DNA of 64,000 nt, from the NCBI RefSeq assembly GCF_000024025.1, contig NC_013131.1, positions 8,474,229 through 8,538,228 of the forward strand. The letters are read 5' to 3'. The DNA comes from Catenulispora acidiphila DSM 44928 (lineage in GTDB: Bacteria; Actinomycetota; Actinomycetes; Streptomycetales; Catenulisporaceae). A program made the translations under genes and the position numbers. The notes beneath the pieces were generated by a model that saw nothing but the letters and a program-made list of their open reading frames with translations, made no database searches and was not told where the DNA came from. Below are positions 53,573 through 62,868 of the stretch, in pieces. The number at the start of each line of letters is the position of its first letter. Positions within the stretch are counted from its first letter, which is position 1.

Positions 53573-54489
53573 GCGCGATGACGACGGGACAGGCCGTGGC
53601 GGAGCAGGCGGCGGGCCGGACGGCCGGGCAGTCAGTCGAGACGGCGAAAGCCGCGGAGGGGACGACTGAGGCCATGGGACGGCAGCGCGCCACGCTGAGC
53701 GAGATCTGGCGGATCGGGCGGATCCGGATGGTGATCGAGGTGGTGCAGCTCAGGCGCAACACCGGGCTGCTGATCTACACCTTCGCGGTGCCGGTGGTGA
53801 TGCTGCTGCTGTTCGGGTCGATCTTCCGCGGCGACATCGAGGGGACGAGCGCGACCTACCAGCAGGTCTACGTGACCGGGATGACCGGCATGTGCGTCAT
53901 CAACGGCGCGCTGCAGAACCTCGCCTACCAGGTGGCCGCCGAACGGCACACCAAGGCGCTGAAGCGGCTGCGGACCACGCCGATGCCGGCCGCCTCGTAC
54001 TTCCTGGGCAAGGTCGCCTCGGTGCTGGCCGCGACGGTCGCGCAGGTCGCCGTGATGCTGCTGGTCGGGGTGACGGTGATGGGATTGAAGCTGCCGACCT
54101 CCGTCGGGCCCTGGCTGACCTTCACGTGGGTGCTGCTGCTCGGCTGCACCGCCTGCAGCCTGCTGGGGATCGGGATGAGCGGGCTCATCCGCTCCGAGAA
54201 CGGCAGCGCGATCGTGTGGCTGCCGGTCATGGTGCTGCAGTTCATCTCGGGGGTGTTCATCGTGTTCTCGCAGCTGCCCAAGCCGGTTCAGCAGGTCGGG
54301 GCGGTGTTCCCGATCAAGTGGCTGTGCCAGGGGATGCGCTCGGTGTTCCTGCCCGACTCCTTCAAATACTCCGAGCCCGCGCAGTCCTGGGAGCACGGAC
54401 GACTTGCTCTGGTGCTGGCGGCCTGGTGTGTGGTCGGCTTGATGCTGTGTCTGAAGACGTTCACGTGGCGGGGAAGGGACGACGGGTGA
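53569..54489 (+). CDS. ABC-2 type permease
   Basis: 306 residues with a cytosolic N-terminal 60 residues and six membrane segments (about 65-82, 105-125, 145-170, 178-200, 210-232, 275-295), the ABC-2 layout. The QLRRNTGLLIYTF motif precedes TM1. It forms a homodimer with two copies of the ATPase encoded upstream; substrate unknown. It overlaps the ATPase gene by 4 bp and the histidine kinase gene by 4 bp (GTGA). Confidence 0.92.
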   Translation: MSAMTTGQAVAEQAAGRTAGQSVETAKAAEGTTEAMGRQRATLSEIWRIGRIRMVIEVVQLRRNTGLLIYTFAVPVVMLLLFGSIFRGDIEGTSATYQQVYVTGMTGMCVINGALQNLAYQVAAERHTKALKRLRTTPMPAASYFLGKVASVLAATVAQVAVMLLVGVTVMGLKLPTSVGPWLTFTWVLLLGCTACSLLGIGMSGLIRSENGSAIVWLPVMVLQFISGVFIVFSQLPKPVQQVGAVFPIKWLCQGMRSVFLPDSFKYSEPAQSWEHGRLALVLAAWCVVGLMLCLKTFTWRGRDDG

Positions 54490-55832
54490 TCCAGCCCGCT
54501 ACGGCGGTCGGGCCCGAGGGCCGGGCCGCCGTCCCGGCGTCCGCGGTGGCTGCCGCGCCGGTTGCCGCGGCGCCGGTTCAGGACGCCCGGAGCGATGCTC
54601 GTCACGATGCCCGCAGCGCCGAGCCGCACGCTGGCGCTGGCGCCGACACCCCGGTCAGCGACACCATCGCGCAAGACGCCCGCGCCTCCTTCCAGTCCTG
54701 GAAGCGCATCGCGCGCTGGTGGGCGGTCGGATGGCACTTCGGGCTGGCGATCAGCGTGGTGCTGGTCGCGGTGGAGCACAAGCCGGTATGGCTCTACGGC
54801 GCGCTGGCCGGGATGTCGCTGTCCTACCTGCTGCTGCAGCACCGATGGCTGCTCGACCGCGGCAACCCGCGCGCCGTGTACTACCACCTGGCGATCGTGT
54901 GCACGCTCTGCTTCGCCATGGTGTGGGCGGACCTGAGCCTGATCTACATGTCCAGCGTCGTGCTCTCGCAGTTCGCCCCGCTGGCCGGCTTCCGGGCCCG
55001 GGGCATCGCGATCCTGGCGGCGGCTGCCGCGGTGCTCACCTTCCCGATCGCCGCGAGCGACGGCTTCACCAGCGGAGACCTGGTCGCCTGGGGTCTGACC
55101 GCGGTCGGGGCGTTGTTGTTCAACCTGTTCATCGGCCTGTTCTTCGGCGAGATGCTGAACGACCACGACCGGCGCGGCGCGCTGATCCGCGAGCTGGAGG
55201 CGACCCGCGCCGAGCTCGAGCGGGCCCACCACGAGGCCGGGGTCCGCGAGGAGCGCGAGCGGCTGGCCCGGGAGATCCACGACACGCTGGCGCAGGGCTT
55301 CACCAGCCTGCTGATGCTGGTCCAGGCCGCCGAGGCGACGCTGGACACCGATCCGGCGACCACCCGCGAGCGCCTGGACCTGGCCGCCCGCACCGCGCGC
55401 GAGAACCTCGCCGAGGCCAGGGCCCTGATAGGCGGCGACCCGACCGCCGGGCTCCCGCTGGACGCGGCGTTGCAGCGCGCGGCGGCACGGATCGGGGAGG
55501 AGCTGGGGATGGCGACCTCGGTCGACATCGGCGGGAGCGCGCGGACGCTGACCGCCACCGTGCAGGTGGTGACGCTGCGGGTGGCGCAGGAGGCGCTGGC
55601 GAACGTCCGCAAGCACGCGCGGGCGGCGTCGGTCACGGTGTGGCTGACGTACGGCGCCGACCGGCTGACGCTGGCCGTCGAGGACGACGGCGTCGGGATG
55701 CCCGAGGCGCCCTGCGGCGGCTTCGGGATGCGCTCGATGCGCGAGCGTGTGGAACAGGTCGGCGGCGAGCTGACGATCACCAGTGCGCCCGGCGCCGGGA
55801 CGCGCGTCGAGGCGGAGGTGCCCTATGAGTGA
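54486..55832 (+). CDS. Sensor histidine kinase (HisKA_3 type)
   Basis: 448 residues from GTG 54486. The first 60 residues are Ala/Pro-rich; six hydrophobic segments (about 80-215) form the sensor. Then a coiled coil (ELEATRAELERAHHE), the DHp H-box REIHDTLAQGF with phospho-acceptor His265, and the HATPase domain with VAQEALANVRKHARA (N box), VEDDGVGMP (G1) and GFGMRSMRERV (G2). LuxR-type response regulator encoded next, overlapping by 8 bp. A four-gene operon with the ABC-2 exporter: the kinase likely senses exporter substrate or flux (inference). Confidence 0.93.
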   Translation: MIQPATAVGPEGRAAVPASAVAAAPVAAAPVQDARSDARHDARSAEPHAGAGADTPVSDTIAQDARASFQSWKRIARWWAVGWHFGLAISVVLVAVEHKPVWLYGALAGMSLSYLLLQHRWLLDRGNPRAVYYHLAIVCTLCFAMVWADLSLIYMSSVVLSQFAPLAGFRARGIAILAAAAAVLTFPIAASDGFTSGDLVAWGLTAVGALLFNLFIGLFFGEMLNDHDRRGALIRELEATRAELERAHHEAGVREERERLAREIHDTLAQGFTSLLMLVQAAEATLDTDPATTRERLDLAARTARENLAEARALIGGDPTAGLPLDAALQRAAARIGEELGMATSVDIGGSARTLTATVQVVTLRVAQEALANVRKHARAASVTVWLTYGADRLTLAVEDDGVGMPEAPCGGFGMRSMRERVEQVGGELTITSAPGAGTRVEAEVPYE

Positions 55833-56460
55833 GCAGGCCGGGAATCTCCGAGTCCTGATCGTGGACGACCACCCGGTGGTCCGCGCCGGGCTGACCGGCA
55901 TGCTGGCCGCCGAACCGGACCTGGACGTGGTCGCCGAGGCCGCCGACGGCGCCGAGGCCGTGCGCCTGGCGCTGGAGCTGGTGCCGGACGTGGTGCTGAT
56001 GGACCTGCGCATGGCCGGCGTGGACGGCGTCGAGGCCACCGCGCGGCTGGCCGCCGCCGCCCCGGCGATCAGGGTGCTGATCCTGACCACCTACGACACC
56101 GACGCCGACATCGTCCGGGCGGTCGAGGCCGGCGCGACCGGCTACCTGCTCAAGGACACCCCGCGTGCGGACCTGGCCGAGGCGGTGCGGCTGGCCGCGC
56201 GCGGCGAGACGGTCCTGGCGCCGGCGGTGGCCGCCAAGCTCGTCAGCCGCCTGCGCCAGCCCGCCGCGCAGCCGCTGACGCCGCGCGAGCGCGAGGTGCT
56301 GGCGCTGGTCGCCCGCGGACTGGCGAACGCCGAGATCGGCCGCGAGCTGTTCATCAGCGAGGCGACGGTGAAGACGCACCTGGTCCGGGCGTTCGGCAAG
56401 CTCGGCGTGGACGACCGCACGGCCGCGGTGACGAAGGCGATGGCCCAGGGCCTGTTGTGA
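55825..56460 (+). CDS. Response regulator, NarL/LuxR family
   Basis: 211 residues. Receiver domain with the acidic pocket Asp14-Asp15, phospho-acceptor Asp60 (VLMDLRM), the Thr of ILTTYD and Lys of LLKDTP. The LuxR helix-turn-helix is at about 147-205 (LTPREREVLALVARGLANAEIGRELFISEATVKTHL). Phosphorylated by the kinase encoded just upstream and probably regulates this exporter operon. Confidence 0.95.
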   Translation: MSEQAGNLRVLIVDDHPVVRAGLTGMLAAEPDLDVVAEAADGAEAVRLALELVPDVVLMDLRMAGVDGVEATARLAAAAPAIRVLILTTYDTDADIVRAVEAGATGYLLKDTPRADLAEAVRLAARGETVLAPAVAAKLVSRLRQPAAQPLTPREREVLALVARGLANAEIGRELFISEATVKTHLVRAFGKLGVDDRTAAVTKAMAQGLL

Positions 56461-56467
56461 TGGGAGC

Positions 56468-56899
56468 ATGACTCCCGAGCAAGCCCGCGCCACTTTCCTG
56501 TCCCAGCCGCACGCCGTCCTGGCCACCGCGGACGCTTCAGGCGTCCCTCACCTGGTACCGGTAGTCTTCGCGGCGATCGGTGACAGCCTGGCGCTGGTGG
56601 TGGACCACAAGCCCAAGCGCAGCACGGATCTGAAGCGCTTGCGGAACATCGCGGCGAACCCGTACGTCTCCTTGTTGGCGGAGCACTACGACGCCGACTG
56701 GAACGCGCTGTGGTGGGCCCGCGCCGACGGCACCGCCCGCGTCAGCCCTCTGACGCCGGAGGTGCTCGCCGCGTTCCGGCGGAAGTACCCGCAGCACGAC
56801 GCGGCGCCGCCGGCCGGTCCGCAGGTCGTGGTGACGGTCGCGAAGTGGTCGGGCTGGACCGCCGCGGCCCGGCCGGCGGGCGGGACCGGGCCGGCCTGA
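56468..56899 (+). CDS. PPOX-class F420-dependent oxidoreductase (TIGR03668-like)
   Basis: 143 residues; split beta-barrel flavin/deazaflavin-binding fold. It starts with ATFLSQPHAVLATADASGVPHLVPVVFA, has VDHKPKRSTDLKRLRNIAANPYVSLLAEHYDADWNALWWARADGTAR and ends with a short tail. These features fit the F420-dependent group of the family. Small-molecule substrate unknown. It is 8 bp downstream of the response regulator gene, so probably in the same transcript. A short decayed tandem array (TCTGATCCGG-type) follows its stop codon. Confidence 0.85.
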   Translation: MTPEQARATFLSQPHAVLATADASGVPHLVPVVFAAIGDSLALVVDHKPKRSTDLKRLRNIAANPYVSLLAEHYDADWNALWWARADGTARVSPLTPEVLAAFRRKYPQHDAAPPAGPQVVVTVAKWSGWTAAARPAGGTGPA

Positions 56900-56965
56900 C
56901 CCGGCCTGATCCGGTCTGATCCGGTCTGGATCCGGCCCTGATCGGCGCCGTCGGCGGGCACACTC

Positions 56966-56994
56966 TTGACGGGTGGGGACGGGACCGCTAACCT
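56966..56994 (+). promoter_or_regulatory. Sigma-70-type promoter of the ROK operon
   Basis: TTGACG (56966-56971) and TAACCT (56989-56994) with 17-bp spacing, close to the actinobacterial vegetative consensus, 70 bp upstream of the ROK gene. Confidence 0.75.
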
Positions 56995-57003
56995 GCCTTT
57001 TCG

Positions 57004-57020
57004 TTAGTAAACTTTCCTAA
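57004..57020 (+). promoter_or_regulatory. ROK-type operator
   Basis: TTAGTAAACTTTCCTAA, a 17-bp near-palindrome (half-sites TTAGTAAA and TTTCCTAA) directly downstream of the -10 box, in the position to block initiation. It resembles operators of ROK repressors in streptomycetes, and supports autoregulation of this sugar operon. Confidence 0.75.
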
Positions 57021-57063
57021 TAGATGCCCACCGGCACCGGGGAGCGGGGAGGAGAATGCCGCC

Positions 57064-58245
57064 GTGGCCAATCCCGACACCACCCCCGGCACCCCCCGCC
57101 TGCTGCGGTCGATCAACGACCGCTCGGCGCTGGAGCTGCTCCTCGAGCACGGTCCGCTGACCCGTACGCGCATCGGCGCGCTGACCGGGCTGTCCAAGCC
57201 CACCGCCAGCCAACTGGTCGACCGGCTGCTGACCGCCGACCTGATCGTCGCCGCCGGCACCGCCGCCGGCGGACCCGGACCCAGCGCGCAGCTGTACGCG
57301 GTGAATCCGGCCGCCGGCCACGCCGGCGGGGTCGACGTCACCCACACCCGGGTCACCGCCGCCGTCGCCGACCTGGCCGGCGAGGTGGCCGGCGAGTTCG
57401 AGGTCCCGGTCGTCGGCCGGACCGCGGCCGGCAGCGTGGAGCGGGTCCGCGACGCGCTGCACGGCGCCGCCGAGGCCGCCGGGGTCGCCCCCGAAGCGGT
57501 GCGGCACGTGGTGATCGGCGTGCCCGGCGCCCCGCATCCGCAGACCGGCCAGCTCGGCTTCGCCCGCGACCTGCCCGGCTGGCACGGCGGCAACCTGTCC
57601 CGGCTGCGCGAGCTGCTGGGCGTGCGGGTCGAGGTGGAGAACGACGTCAACCTCGCCGCCATCGCCGAGCAGCACCTGGGCCAGGCCCGCGGCGCCGACG
57701 ACTTCGTCGTGTTCTGGATGGGCAACGGCATCGGGCTGGCGATCGTGCAGGACGGCCGCTTCGTTCGCGGCGCGACCGGCGGCGCCGGCGAGATCGGCTA
57801 CATGCCGGTCGCCCTGGATCCGCAGGACCCGCTGACGCGCTCGCCCAAACCGGTGAAGAACACCTTCCAGAACATCGCCGGCCGCCCCGCGGTCCTGCAC
57901 CTGGCCCGTGAGCACGGCATCCGCGTCGACGACCACTCCGAGGCCGTCCGGCGCGCGGTGGAGACCGGCAGCACCGAGATACTCACCACCCTGGCCCGGC
58001 GCGCGGCGCGCGGGCTCGCCCCGGTCCTGGCGGTCCTGGACCCCTCACTCGTGGTCCTGTCCGGCGGCACCCTGCGCGCCGGCGGCGACCTCCTCAAAGA
58101 CCTGATCACGCACGAGCTGCACGCCGTGGCGGTCCCCCGCCCCACGCTCGCGGTGTCCACCGTGGAGGGCAACCCGGTCCTGGCCGGAGCCATCCACGCG
58201 GCGCTGCGGACGGTGCGCGAAGACCTCTTCAACCGCGGGGTGTAG
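57064..58245 (+). CDS. ROK family transcriptional repressor
   Basis: 393 residues. N-terminal winged HTH (about 10-70, LLLEHGPLTRTRIGALTGLSKPTASQLVDRLL), then the ROK sugar-kinase-like domain with DVTHTRV, IGVPGAPHP, VENDVNLAA and the FWMGNGIGLAI segment. The usual zinc motif C-x-C-G-x-x-G-C is absent, so it is a non-enzymatic sugar sensor. GTG 57064. It lies 37 bp upstream of a GH4 glycosidase gene, and the operator just upstream suggests it represses its own operon until a sugar binds. Confidence 0.9.
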   Translation: MANPDTTPGTPRLLRSINDRSALELLLEHGPLTRTRIGALTGLSKPTASQLVDRLLTADLIVAAGTAAGGPGPSAQLYAVNPAAGHAGGVDVTHTRVTAAVADLAGEVAGEFEVPVVGRTAAGSVERVRDALHGAAEAAGVAPEAVRHVVIGVPGAPHPQTGQLGFARDLPGWHGGNLSRLRELLGVRVEVENDVNLAAIAEQHLGQARGADDFVVFWMGNGIGLAIVQDGRFVRGATGGAGEIGYMPVALDPQDPLTRSPKPVKNTFQNIAGRPAVLHLAREHGIRVDDHSEAVRRAVETGSTEILTTLARRAARGLAPVLAVLDPSLVVLSGGTLRAGGDLLKDLITHELHAVAVPRPTLAVSTVEGNPVLAGAIHAALRTVREDLFNRGV

Positions 58246-58282
58246 CCGTGCATGGACGTTTGGACCGGGACAGGAGCCTGAT

Positions 58283-59551
58283 ATGAAACTCGCCGTCGTA
58301 GGCGGAGGATCGACGTATACGCCGGAGCTGGTGGACGGCTTCGCACGGCTGCGCGACACCCTGCCGCTCACCGAGCTCGCCTTGATCGACCCGGCCGCGG
58401 ACCGGGTGGAGCTGATCGGCGGGCTGGCCCGCCGGATCTTCGCCAAGCAGGGGCATCCCGGCACCGTCACCACGCACACCGAGCTGGAGTCCGGCATCGA
58501 GGGTGCGGACGCGGTGCTCATCCAGCTGCGGGTCGGCGGTCAGACGATCCGGAACGTCGATGAGACGTTCCCGCTGGAGTTCTGCTGCGTCGGCCAGGAG
58601 ACCACCGGCGCCGGCGGCTTCGCCAAGGCGCTGCGGACCGTGCCGGTGGTGCTGGACATCGCCGAGCGCGTCCGGCGAATAGCCCCGCAGGCCTGGATCA
58701 TCGACTTCACCAACCCGGTCGGTATCGTCACCCGCGCGCTGCTGGACGCCGGGCACCGCGCCGTCGGGCTGTGCAACGTGGCCATCGGCTTCCAGCGCCG
58801 CGCCGCCGCGCACCTGGGCGTGCAGCCCTCGCGCATCAAGCTCGACCACGTCGGTCTCAACCACCTGACCTGGGAGCGCGGCTTCTACCTCGACGGCGAG
58901 GACTTCCTGCCGAAGTACCTCAGCGAGTCGCTCGAGGAGATCTCGCACGACATCGAGCTGCCGGCCGAGCTGATCCAGCGGCTCGCCGCGATCCCCTCCT
59001 ACTACCTGCGCTACTTCTACGCCCACGACATCGTGGTGAAGGAGCAGATCGACCAGGTCGCCAAGGGCGAGAACCGCGCCAAGGCGGTCGCCGCGGTCGA
59101 GGCCGAACTCCTGGCGCAGTACGCGGACCCGACGCTGGACACCAAGCCGGAGGCGCTGAGCAAGCGCGGCGGGGCGTTCTACTCCGAGGCGGCAGTCGAG
59201 CTGCTGGCCTCGCTGCACGGCGACCTCGGCGAAGAATTGGTCGTCAACGTCCGCAACGCGGGCACCTTCCCCTTCCTGGCCGACGACGCGGTGATCGAGG
59301 TCCCGGCGATCGTCGACGCCTCCGGGGTGCGCCCGGCGCCGTTGCGCGCGCCGATCGAGCCGCTGTACCGCGGGCTCATCGGACACGTTTCCGCCTACGA
59401 GGAGCTGGCCGTGGAGGCCGCGATCAAGGGCGGCGTGGAGCGGGTCCGCACCGCCCTGCTCGCGCACCCCCTGATCGGTCAGGCGGACCTGGCGGACAAG
59501 CTGGCCGACTCCCTGGTCGCCAAGAACCGCAGCTTCCTGCCGTGGGCGTGA
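58283..59551 (+). CDS. GH4 family 6-phospho-beta-glucosidase-type enzyme
   Basis: 422 residues; NAD+- and Mn2+-dependent glycosidase fold. The dinucleotide motif VVGGGSTYTPEL is N-terminal; DFTNPVGIV and GLCNVAIG carry the metal-ligand Cys; VGLNHLTW has the conserved Asn-His. Substrates of the group are 6-phospho-glucosides or chitobiose-type disaccharides, released by an oxidation-elimination mechanism. It is in an operon with the ROK regulator and a BadF-type N-acetylglucosamine/sugar kinase; no transporter gene is included, so uptake must be elsewhere. Confidence 0.92.
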   Translation: MKLAVVGGGSTYTPELVDGFARLRDTLPLTELALIDPAADRVELIGGLARRIFAKQGHPGTVTTHTELESGIEGADAVLIQLRVGGQTIRNVDETFPLEFCCVGQETTGAGGFAKALRTVPVVLDIAERVRRIAPQAWIIDFTNPVGIVTRALLDAGHRAVGLCNVAIGFQRRAAAHLGVQPSRIKLDHVGLNHLTWERGFYLDGEDFLPKYLSESLEEISHDIELPAELIQRLAAIPSYYLRYFYAHDIVVKEQIDQVAKGENRAKAVAAVEAELLAQYADPTLDTKPEALSKRGGAFYSEAAVELLASLHGDLGEELVVNVRNAGTFPFLADDAVIEVPAIVDASGVRPAPLRAPIEPLYRGLIGHVSAYEELAVEAAIKGGVERVRTALLAHPLIGQADLADKLADSLVAKNRSFLPWA

Positions 59552-60489
59552 CCCGGGCGGCCGTCCTGGCGATCGACGGCGGGAACAGCAAGACAGAAGT
59601 GGCACTGGCGGCGGCGGACGGCACGGTCCTGGCCTGCGTGCAGGTCGGCGGCTTCACGCCGCACCTGGACGGCATGGCCGGCGCGGTCTCGGTGGCCGGG
59701 CAGGGCGTGGCGCTGATCCGCGCCGAGCTGGGGCTGGCGGCGGACGAGCCGCTGGCCGAGCTGCTCGCCGCCTACGTCGCCGGCGCCGACTTCCCGGTCG
59801 AGGTCGAGGCGCTGACCGCGGAGTTCGCCGCGCGCGGCTGGGCCGAGCGCACCATCGTGGACAACGACTCGTTCGCGCTGATGCGGTCCGGGACGTCGCG
59901 GCCGTGGGGTGTCGCCGTGGTCTGCGGCGCGGGCATGAACTGCGTCGGCATAGCGCCCGACGGCCGGCACGCGCGCTTCCCGGCGATCGGCACAGTCTCC
60001 GGCGACTGGGGCGGCGGACCGGGTATCGGCGAGACCGCGCACTGGTTCGCGGTGCGCGCCGAGGACGGCCGCGGCGCGCCGACCGTGCTGCGCAAGGCGG
60101 TGGCCGAGTACTTCGGCTGCGCCTCGATGGCCGAGCTGGTGGAGTCGATCCACTTCGGGCGGATCGCCGACGACCGGTTCGGGGAGCTGGCGCCGCTGGT
60201 GTTCGAGGTCGCCGGGCTCGGCGACGAGGTGGCGCTGTCGATCGTGGAGCGGCTGGCCGACGAGGTGTGCGCCTTCGCCTTCGCCGCGATGGGCCGGCTG
60301 GACCTGATGGACGCCGAGGTCGAGGTGGTGCTCGGCGGCGGGGTCCTGCGGGCGCGCCAGCCGCTGCTGACGGCCGGGATCGAGCGGCGGTTCGCGGCGC
60401 GGGCGCCGAAGGCGGTGCTCACCTTGACCACCGACCGGCCGATCCAGGGCGCGGTGCTGCTGGGGCTGGACGAGCTGGCCCGGCGGTAG
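59548..60489 (+). CDS. BadF/BadG/N-acetylglucosamine kinase-type ATPase
   Basis: 313 residues from GTG 59548, overlapping the GH4 stop codon by GTGA; a GTG two codons upstream is possible. ASKHA fold with phosphate 1 AIDGGNSKTEVAL, the IVDNDSFALM segment, GAGMNCVGIAPDG and GGGVLRARQP (adenosine motif). Members phosphorylate N-acetylglucosamine or related sugars; with the GH4 enzyme it suggests amino-sugar or glucoside catabolism. A terminator follows at 60541. Confidence 0.9.
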   Translation: MTRAAVLAIDGGNSKTEVALAAADGTVLACVQVGGFTPHLDGMAGAVSVAGQGVALIRAELGLAADEPLAELLAAYVAGADFPVEVEALTAEFAARGWAERTIVDNDSFALMRSGTSRPWGVAVVCGAGMNCVGIAPDGRHARFPAIGTVSGDWGGGPGIGETAHWFAVRAEDGRGAPTVLRKAVAEYFGCASMAELVESIHFGRIADDRFGELAPLVFEVAGLGDEVALSIVERLADEVCAFAFAAMGRLDLMDAEVEVVLGGGVLRARQPLLTAGIERRFAARAPKAVLTLTTDRPIQGAVLLGLDELARR

Positions 60490-60540
60490 CCGCCGAGATG
60501 TACGGACCCCGGCACGCCGGAGTTCGTCTCCTGAGATGGC

Positions 60541-60571
60541 TGAGGTCCCTGTCGCTGAGACAGGGACCTCA
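60541..60571 (+). terminator. Terminator of the ROK/GH4/kinase operon
   Basis: Perfect 13-bp arms 60541-60553 and 60559-60571 with a 5-nt loop, about 50 bp past the kinase stop codon. Confidence 0.75.
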
Positions 60572-60627
60572 GTCATGCGTGCGGCGAACGCACCGGCGAA
60601 CGAACCACTGGACGAACTCAGACGAGC

Positions 60628-61056
60628 TCAGACGAGCGCGGCGTCCAGGGTGATCGACGGGACGGCAGCCAGCGCCTTGGACACCGGGCAGTTCGCCTTG
60701 GCGTTCTCGGCGGCGGCCTGGAAGTCCTCGGCGCTCAGGCCGGGCACGTCCGCGCGGACCACGAGGCGGATGCCGGTGATGCCCTCGCCGGGCTGGAAGT
60801 CGACCTCGGCGTGGGTGTCGACGCTGTTCGGCGGGGTCCCGGCGCCGGCCAGGCCGTGCGAGAGCGCCATCGAGTAGCAGGTGGCGTGCGCGGCGGCGAT
60901 CAGCTCTTCGGGGCTGGTCTCCTTGGCCTCGTCGGTCGCGCGCGACGCCCAGGTGACGTCGAAGGTCCCGCTTTTCGACGAGGCCAGCGTGACGTTGCCC
61001 TTGCCGTCGAGGAGGCTGCCCTCCCAGTGCGTGTCGGCCTTACGAGTAGTCGCCAT
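60628..61056 (-). CDS. OsmC family peroxiredoxin
   Basis: 142 residues from ATG 61056 (MATTRKADTHWEG). It detoxifies organic hydroperoxides through two Cys residues: one in HATCYSMALS (about residue 58) and one in ANCPVSKAL (about 124). OsmC rather than Ohr type by length and the LDGKGNVTLASS start. It converges on the sugar operon's terminator. Stress induction is typical of the family; no operator is evident. Confidence 0.92.
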   Translation of the reverse strand: MATTRKADTHWEGSLLDGKGNVTLASSKSGTFDVTWASRATDEAKETSPEELIAAAHATCYSMALSHGLAGAGTPPNSVDTHAEVDFQPGEGITGIRLVVRADVPGLSAEDFQAAAENAKANCPVSKALAAVPSITLDAALV

Positions 61057-61130
61057 GGGTGTCCCTACCTTCTTCCTTGCAACAGTCGAAAGCTCCTGAC
61101 GCGATCCTCTCACGCGGTCGGCGGGCGTGC

Positions 61131-62822
61131 TCAGCCAGTCCGTTTGAACACGAACACGTTGTCCGCCGTGTCGGCGAACACCTCCTGGTAGGAGTAGCCG
61201 GGGTGCCGCGCGACGACGAAGTCCTGCGCCGTGGCCTGCCCGCCCCACCCCGCGCGGTCGATGTCGAAGGCCACGTAGTCGGGCGGCACGACGATGTTCG
61301 CGTTGCCGATCCACAGCGTCTCGTCGCGCGCGGCGAGCGCGGGCAGCATCTCGACCGTGGTCTCGACGGTGACGTTCGACGGGATCGCGGCTTCGGCACG
61401 CTTGATCGCCTTGGCGCGCGGGCTGGGGTACCAGGTCTGGTGGTGCAGCAGGTCCTGGAGCGGGAAGGACTGCGTCAGCGCGGCGGCGACCGCGAGCATG
61501 GCGACGGCGCCGTGCTTGACCTGGGCGTCGCCGATGGTGCGCAGCCAGGACTTGGGTTCGGGAAAGCGGCTCGGGTGAGCGGCTTCGCGTTCCCGGGATT
61601 CCTTCATCAGGACCAGGCCGTGGATCGCGGCGGCGAAGACCACGACCATCGGGACGACGCTGTAGTGGAAGTTCGTGCCCCAGTAGGACGGCATGACGTT
61701 GACGAACCGGGCCACCAGCGCCGGGACCGCCAGCAGGGCCAGCGGGGAGCGCAAGGCGATGAAGGCGACCGGGAGCAGGGTCATCAGCACCGTGCTCTCC
61801 TTGTCGCCGAGTCCGTTCACGAACTGTTGGGGAACACAGGTGAGGAGCTTCCCAACGCCGCTGTGGAGTTTGGGGTCAAGGCAGCCGCCCTCGTTCCAGT
61901 ACTCGTAGACGCCGTTCGGGTTGAAGCGCGGTATGACGATCTTGACGAGGAACGAGGTCGTCAGCGCTCCTAGGGCGACCCCACAGGCGAGGACACCGGC
62001 TTGGACGACAGTGCGTCGTGGGAAGCCGGTGCGGGCTATGACCATCGCGATGATGATCGGGACGAGCAGCGCGAGGTCTTCTTTGACGAACAGGAGCGGT
62101 AGCGCCCACAGGATGGTTTTGCGGTATTCGCCGCGTATATACGCGCAGAGGCTGAACGCTATAGGGGGGACCGCGAAGGAGACCTCATGGAAGTCGAAGT
62201 TCGCGGCCTGGACGACGCCCCAGGACAAGCCGTAGGCGATTCCTATGGCGTATCCCTGGTAGCGGCCCACAAGGTCCATCGCAGTCCGTGTGAGCGGTAC
62301 GGCGGGCAGTGCGAGGAGTACGGACTGCGCCACCAGGAGAGTGACCGGCGAGGGGAAGACGCGGAAGAACGGTGCCAGGAGCATCAGGATCGGATGCCAG
62401 TGGTCGCCCAGGAGGTTCATCTCCTGACCGCGGATGCCGACCATCGGTGCTTGGAAGTGCGCGTAGCCGCGGACTGCTTCGGTGAAGATGCCCAGGTCCC
62501 AGGACATCGACTCACGGCGCTCGTAGCGGAGTATCGAGATCAGTGCGTACAGGACGAAGGCGCCGGAGGCTATGAGCCAGGGGGCGGCGCGGGCGACCTT
62601 GCTGGGGGGTTCCGTTCTGGTGCGTCTAGGTAAGACGTACTGCGAGTCCTCTAGAGAGGAATTCGCTATAGCGTTTCCGCCCTGTGAGGCGTCTTCCTCT
62701 GAATCCGACGGACCGGCCGGGAGCGGCGCTAAGCGCGGTGGCGGCAGCTGGAGTTCCGGGGGACCGACCGCATGTGATGCTTTCGCGAACCCCGTATCCA
62801 GCGCTTTTGAGTCCCCCGGCAT
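61131..62822 (-). CDS. DUF2079 multi-pass membrane protein
   Basis: 563 residues from ATG 62822. The first 80 residues are a disordered cytosolic tail with lower coding bias. Eleven or twelve hydrophobic helices follow; the segments SWDLGIFTEAVRGYAHFQAPM and LLGDHWHPILMLLAPFFRVFPSP are the DUF2079 hallmark, like the first loop of GT-C glycosyltransferases (Asp and His pattern). The extracytoplasmic C-terminal part is soluble. Possibly a polyprenyl-phosphate sugar transferase of unknown acceptor (inference). Divergent from glbO; the starts are 47 bp apart. Confidence 0.87.
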   Translation of the reverse strand: MPGDSKALDTGFAKASHAVGPPELQLPPPRLAPLPAGPSDSEEDASQGGNAIANSSLEDSQYVLPRRTRTEPPSKVARAAPWLIASGAFVLYALISILRYERRESMSWDLGIFTEAVRGYAHFQAPMVGIRGQEMNLLGDHWHPILMLLAPFFRVFPSPVTLLVAQSVLLALPAVPLTRTAMDLVGRYQGYAIGIAYGLSWGVVQAANFDFHEVSFAVPPIAFSLCAYIRGEYRKTILWALPLLFVKEDLALLVPIIIAMVIARTGFPRRTVVQAGVLACGVALGALTTSFLVKIVIPRFNPNGVYEYWNEGGCLDPKLHSGVGKLLTCVPQQFVNGLGDKESTVLMTLLPVAFIALRSPLALLAVPALVARFVNVMPSYWGTNFHYSVVPMVVVFAAAIHGLVLMKESREREAAHPSRFPEPKSWLRTIGDAQVKHGAVAMLAVAAALTQSFPLQDLLHHQTWYPSPRAKAIKRAEAAIPSNVTVETTVEMLPALAARDETLWIGNANIVVPPDYVAFDIDRAGWGGQATAQDFVVARHPGYSYQEVFADTADNVFVFKRTG

Positions 62823-62868
62823 GGATGAAGCATAGAACCCGCTCCGCGCGCGGTGGGAAGATGGTCGG

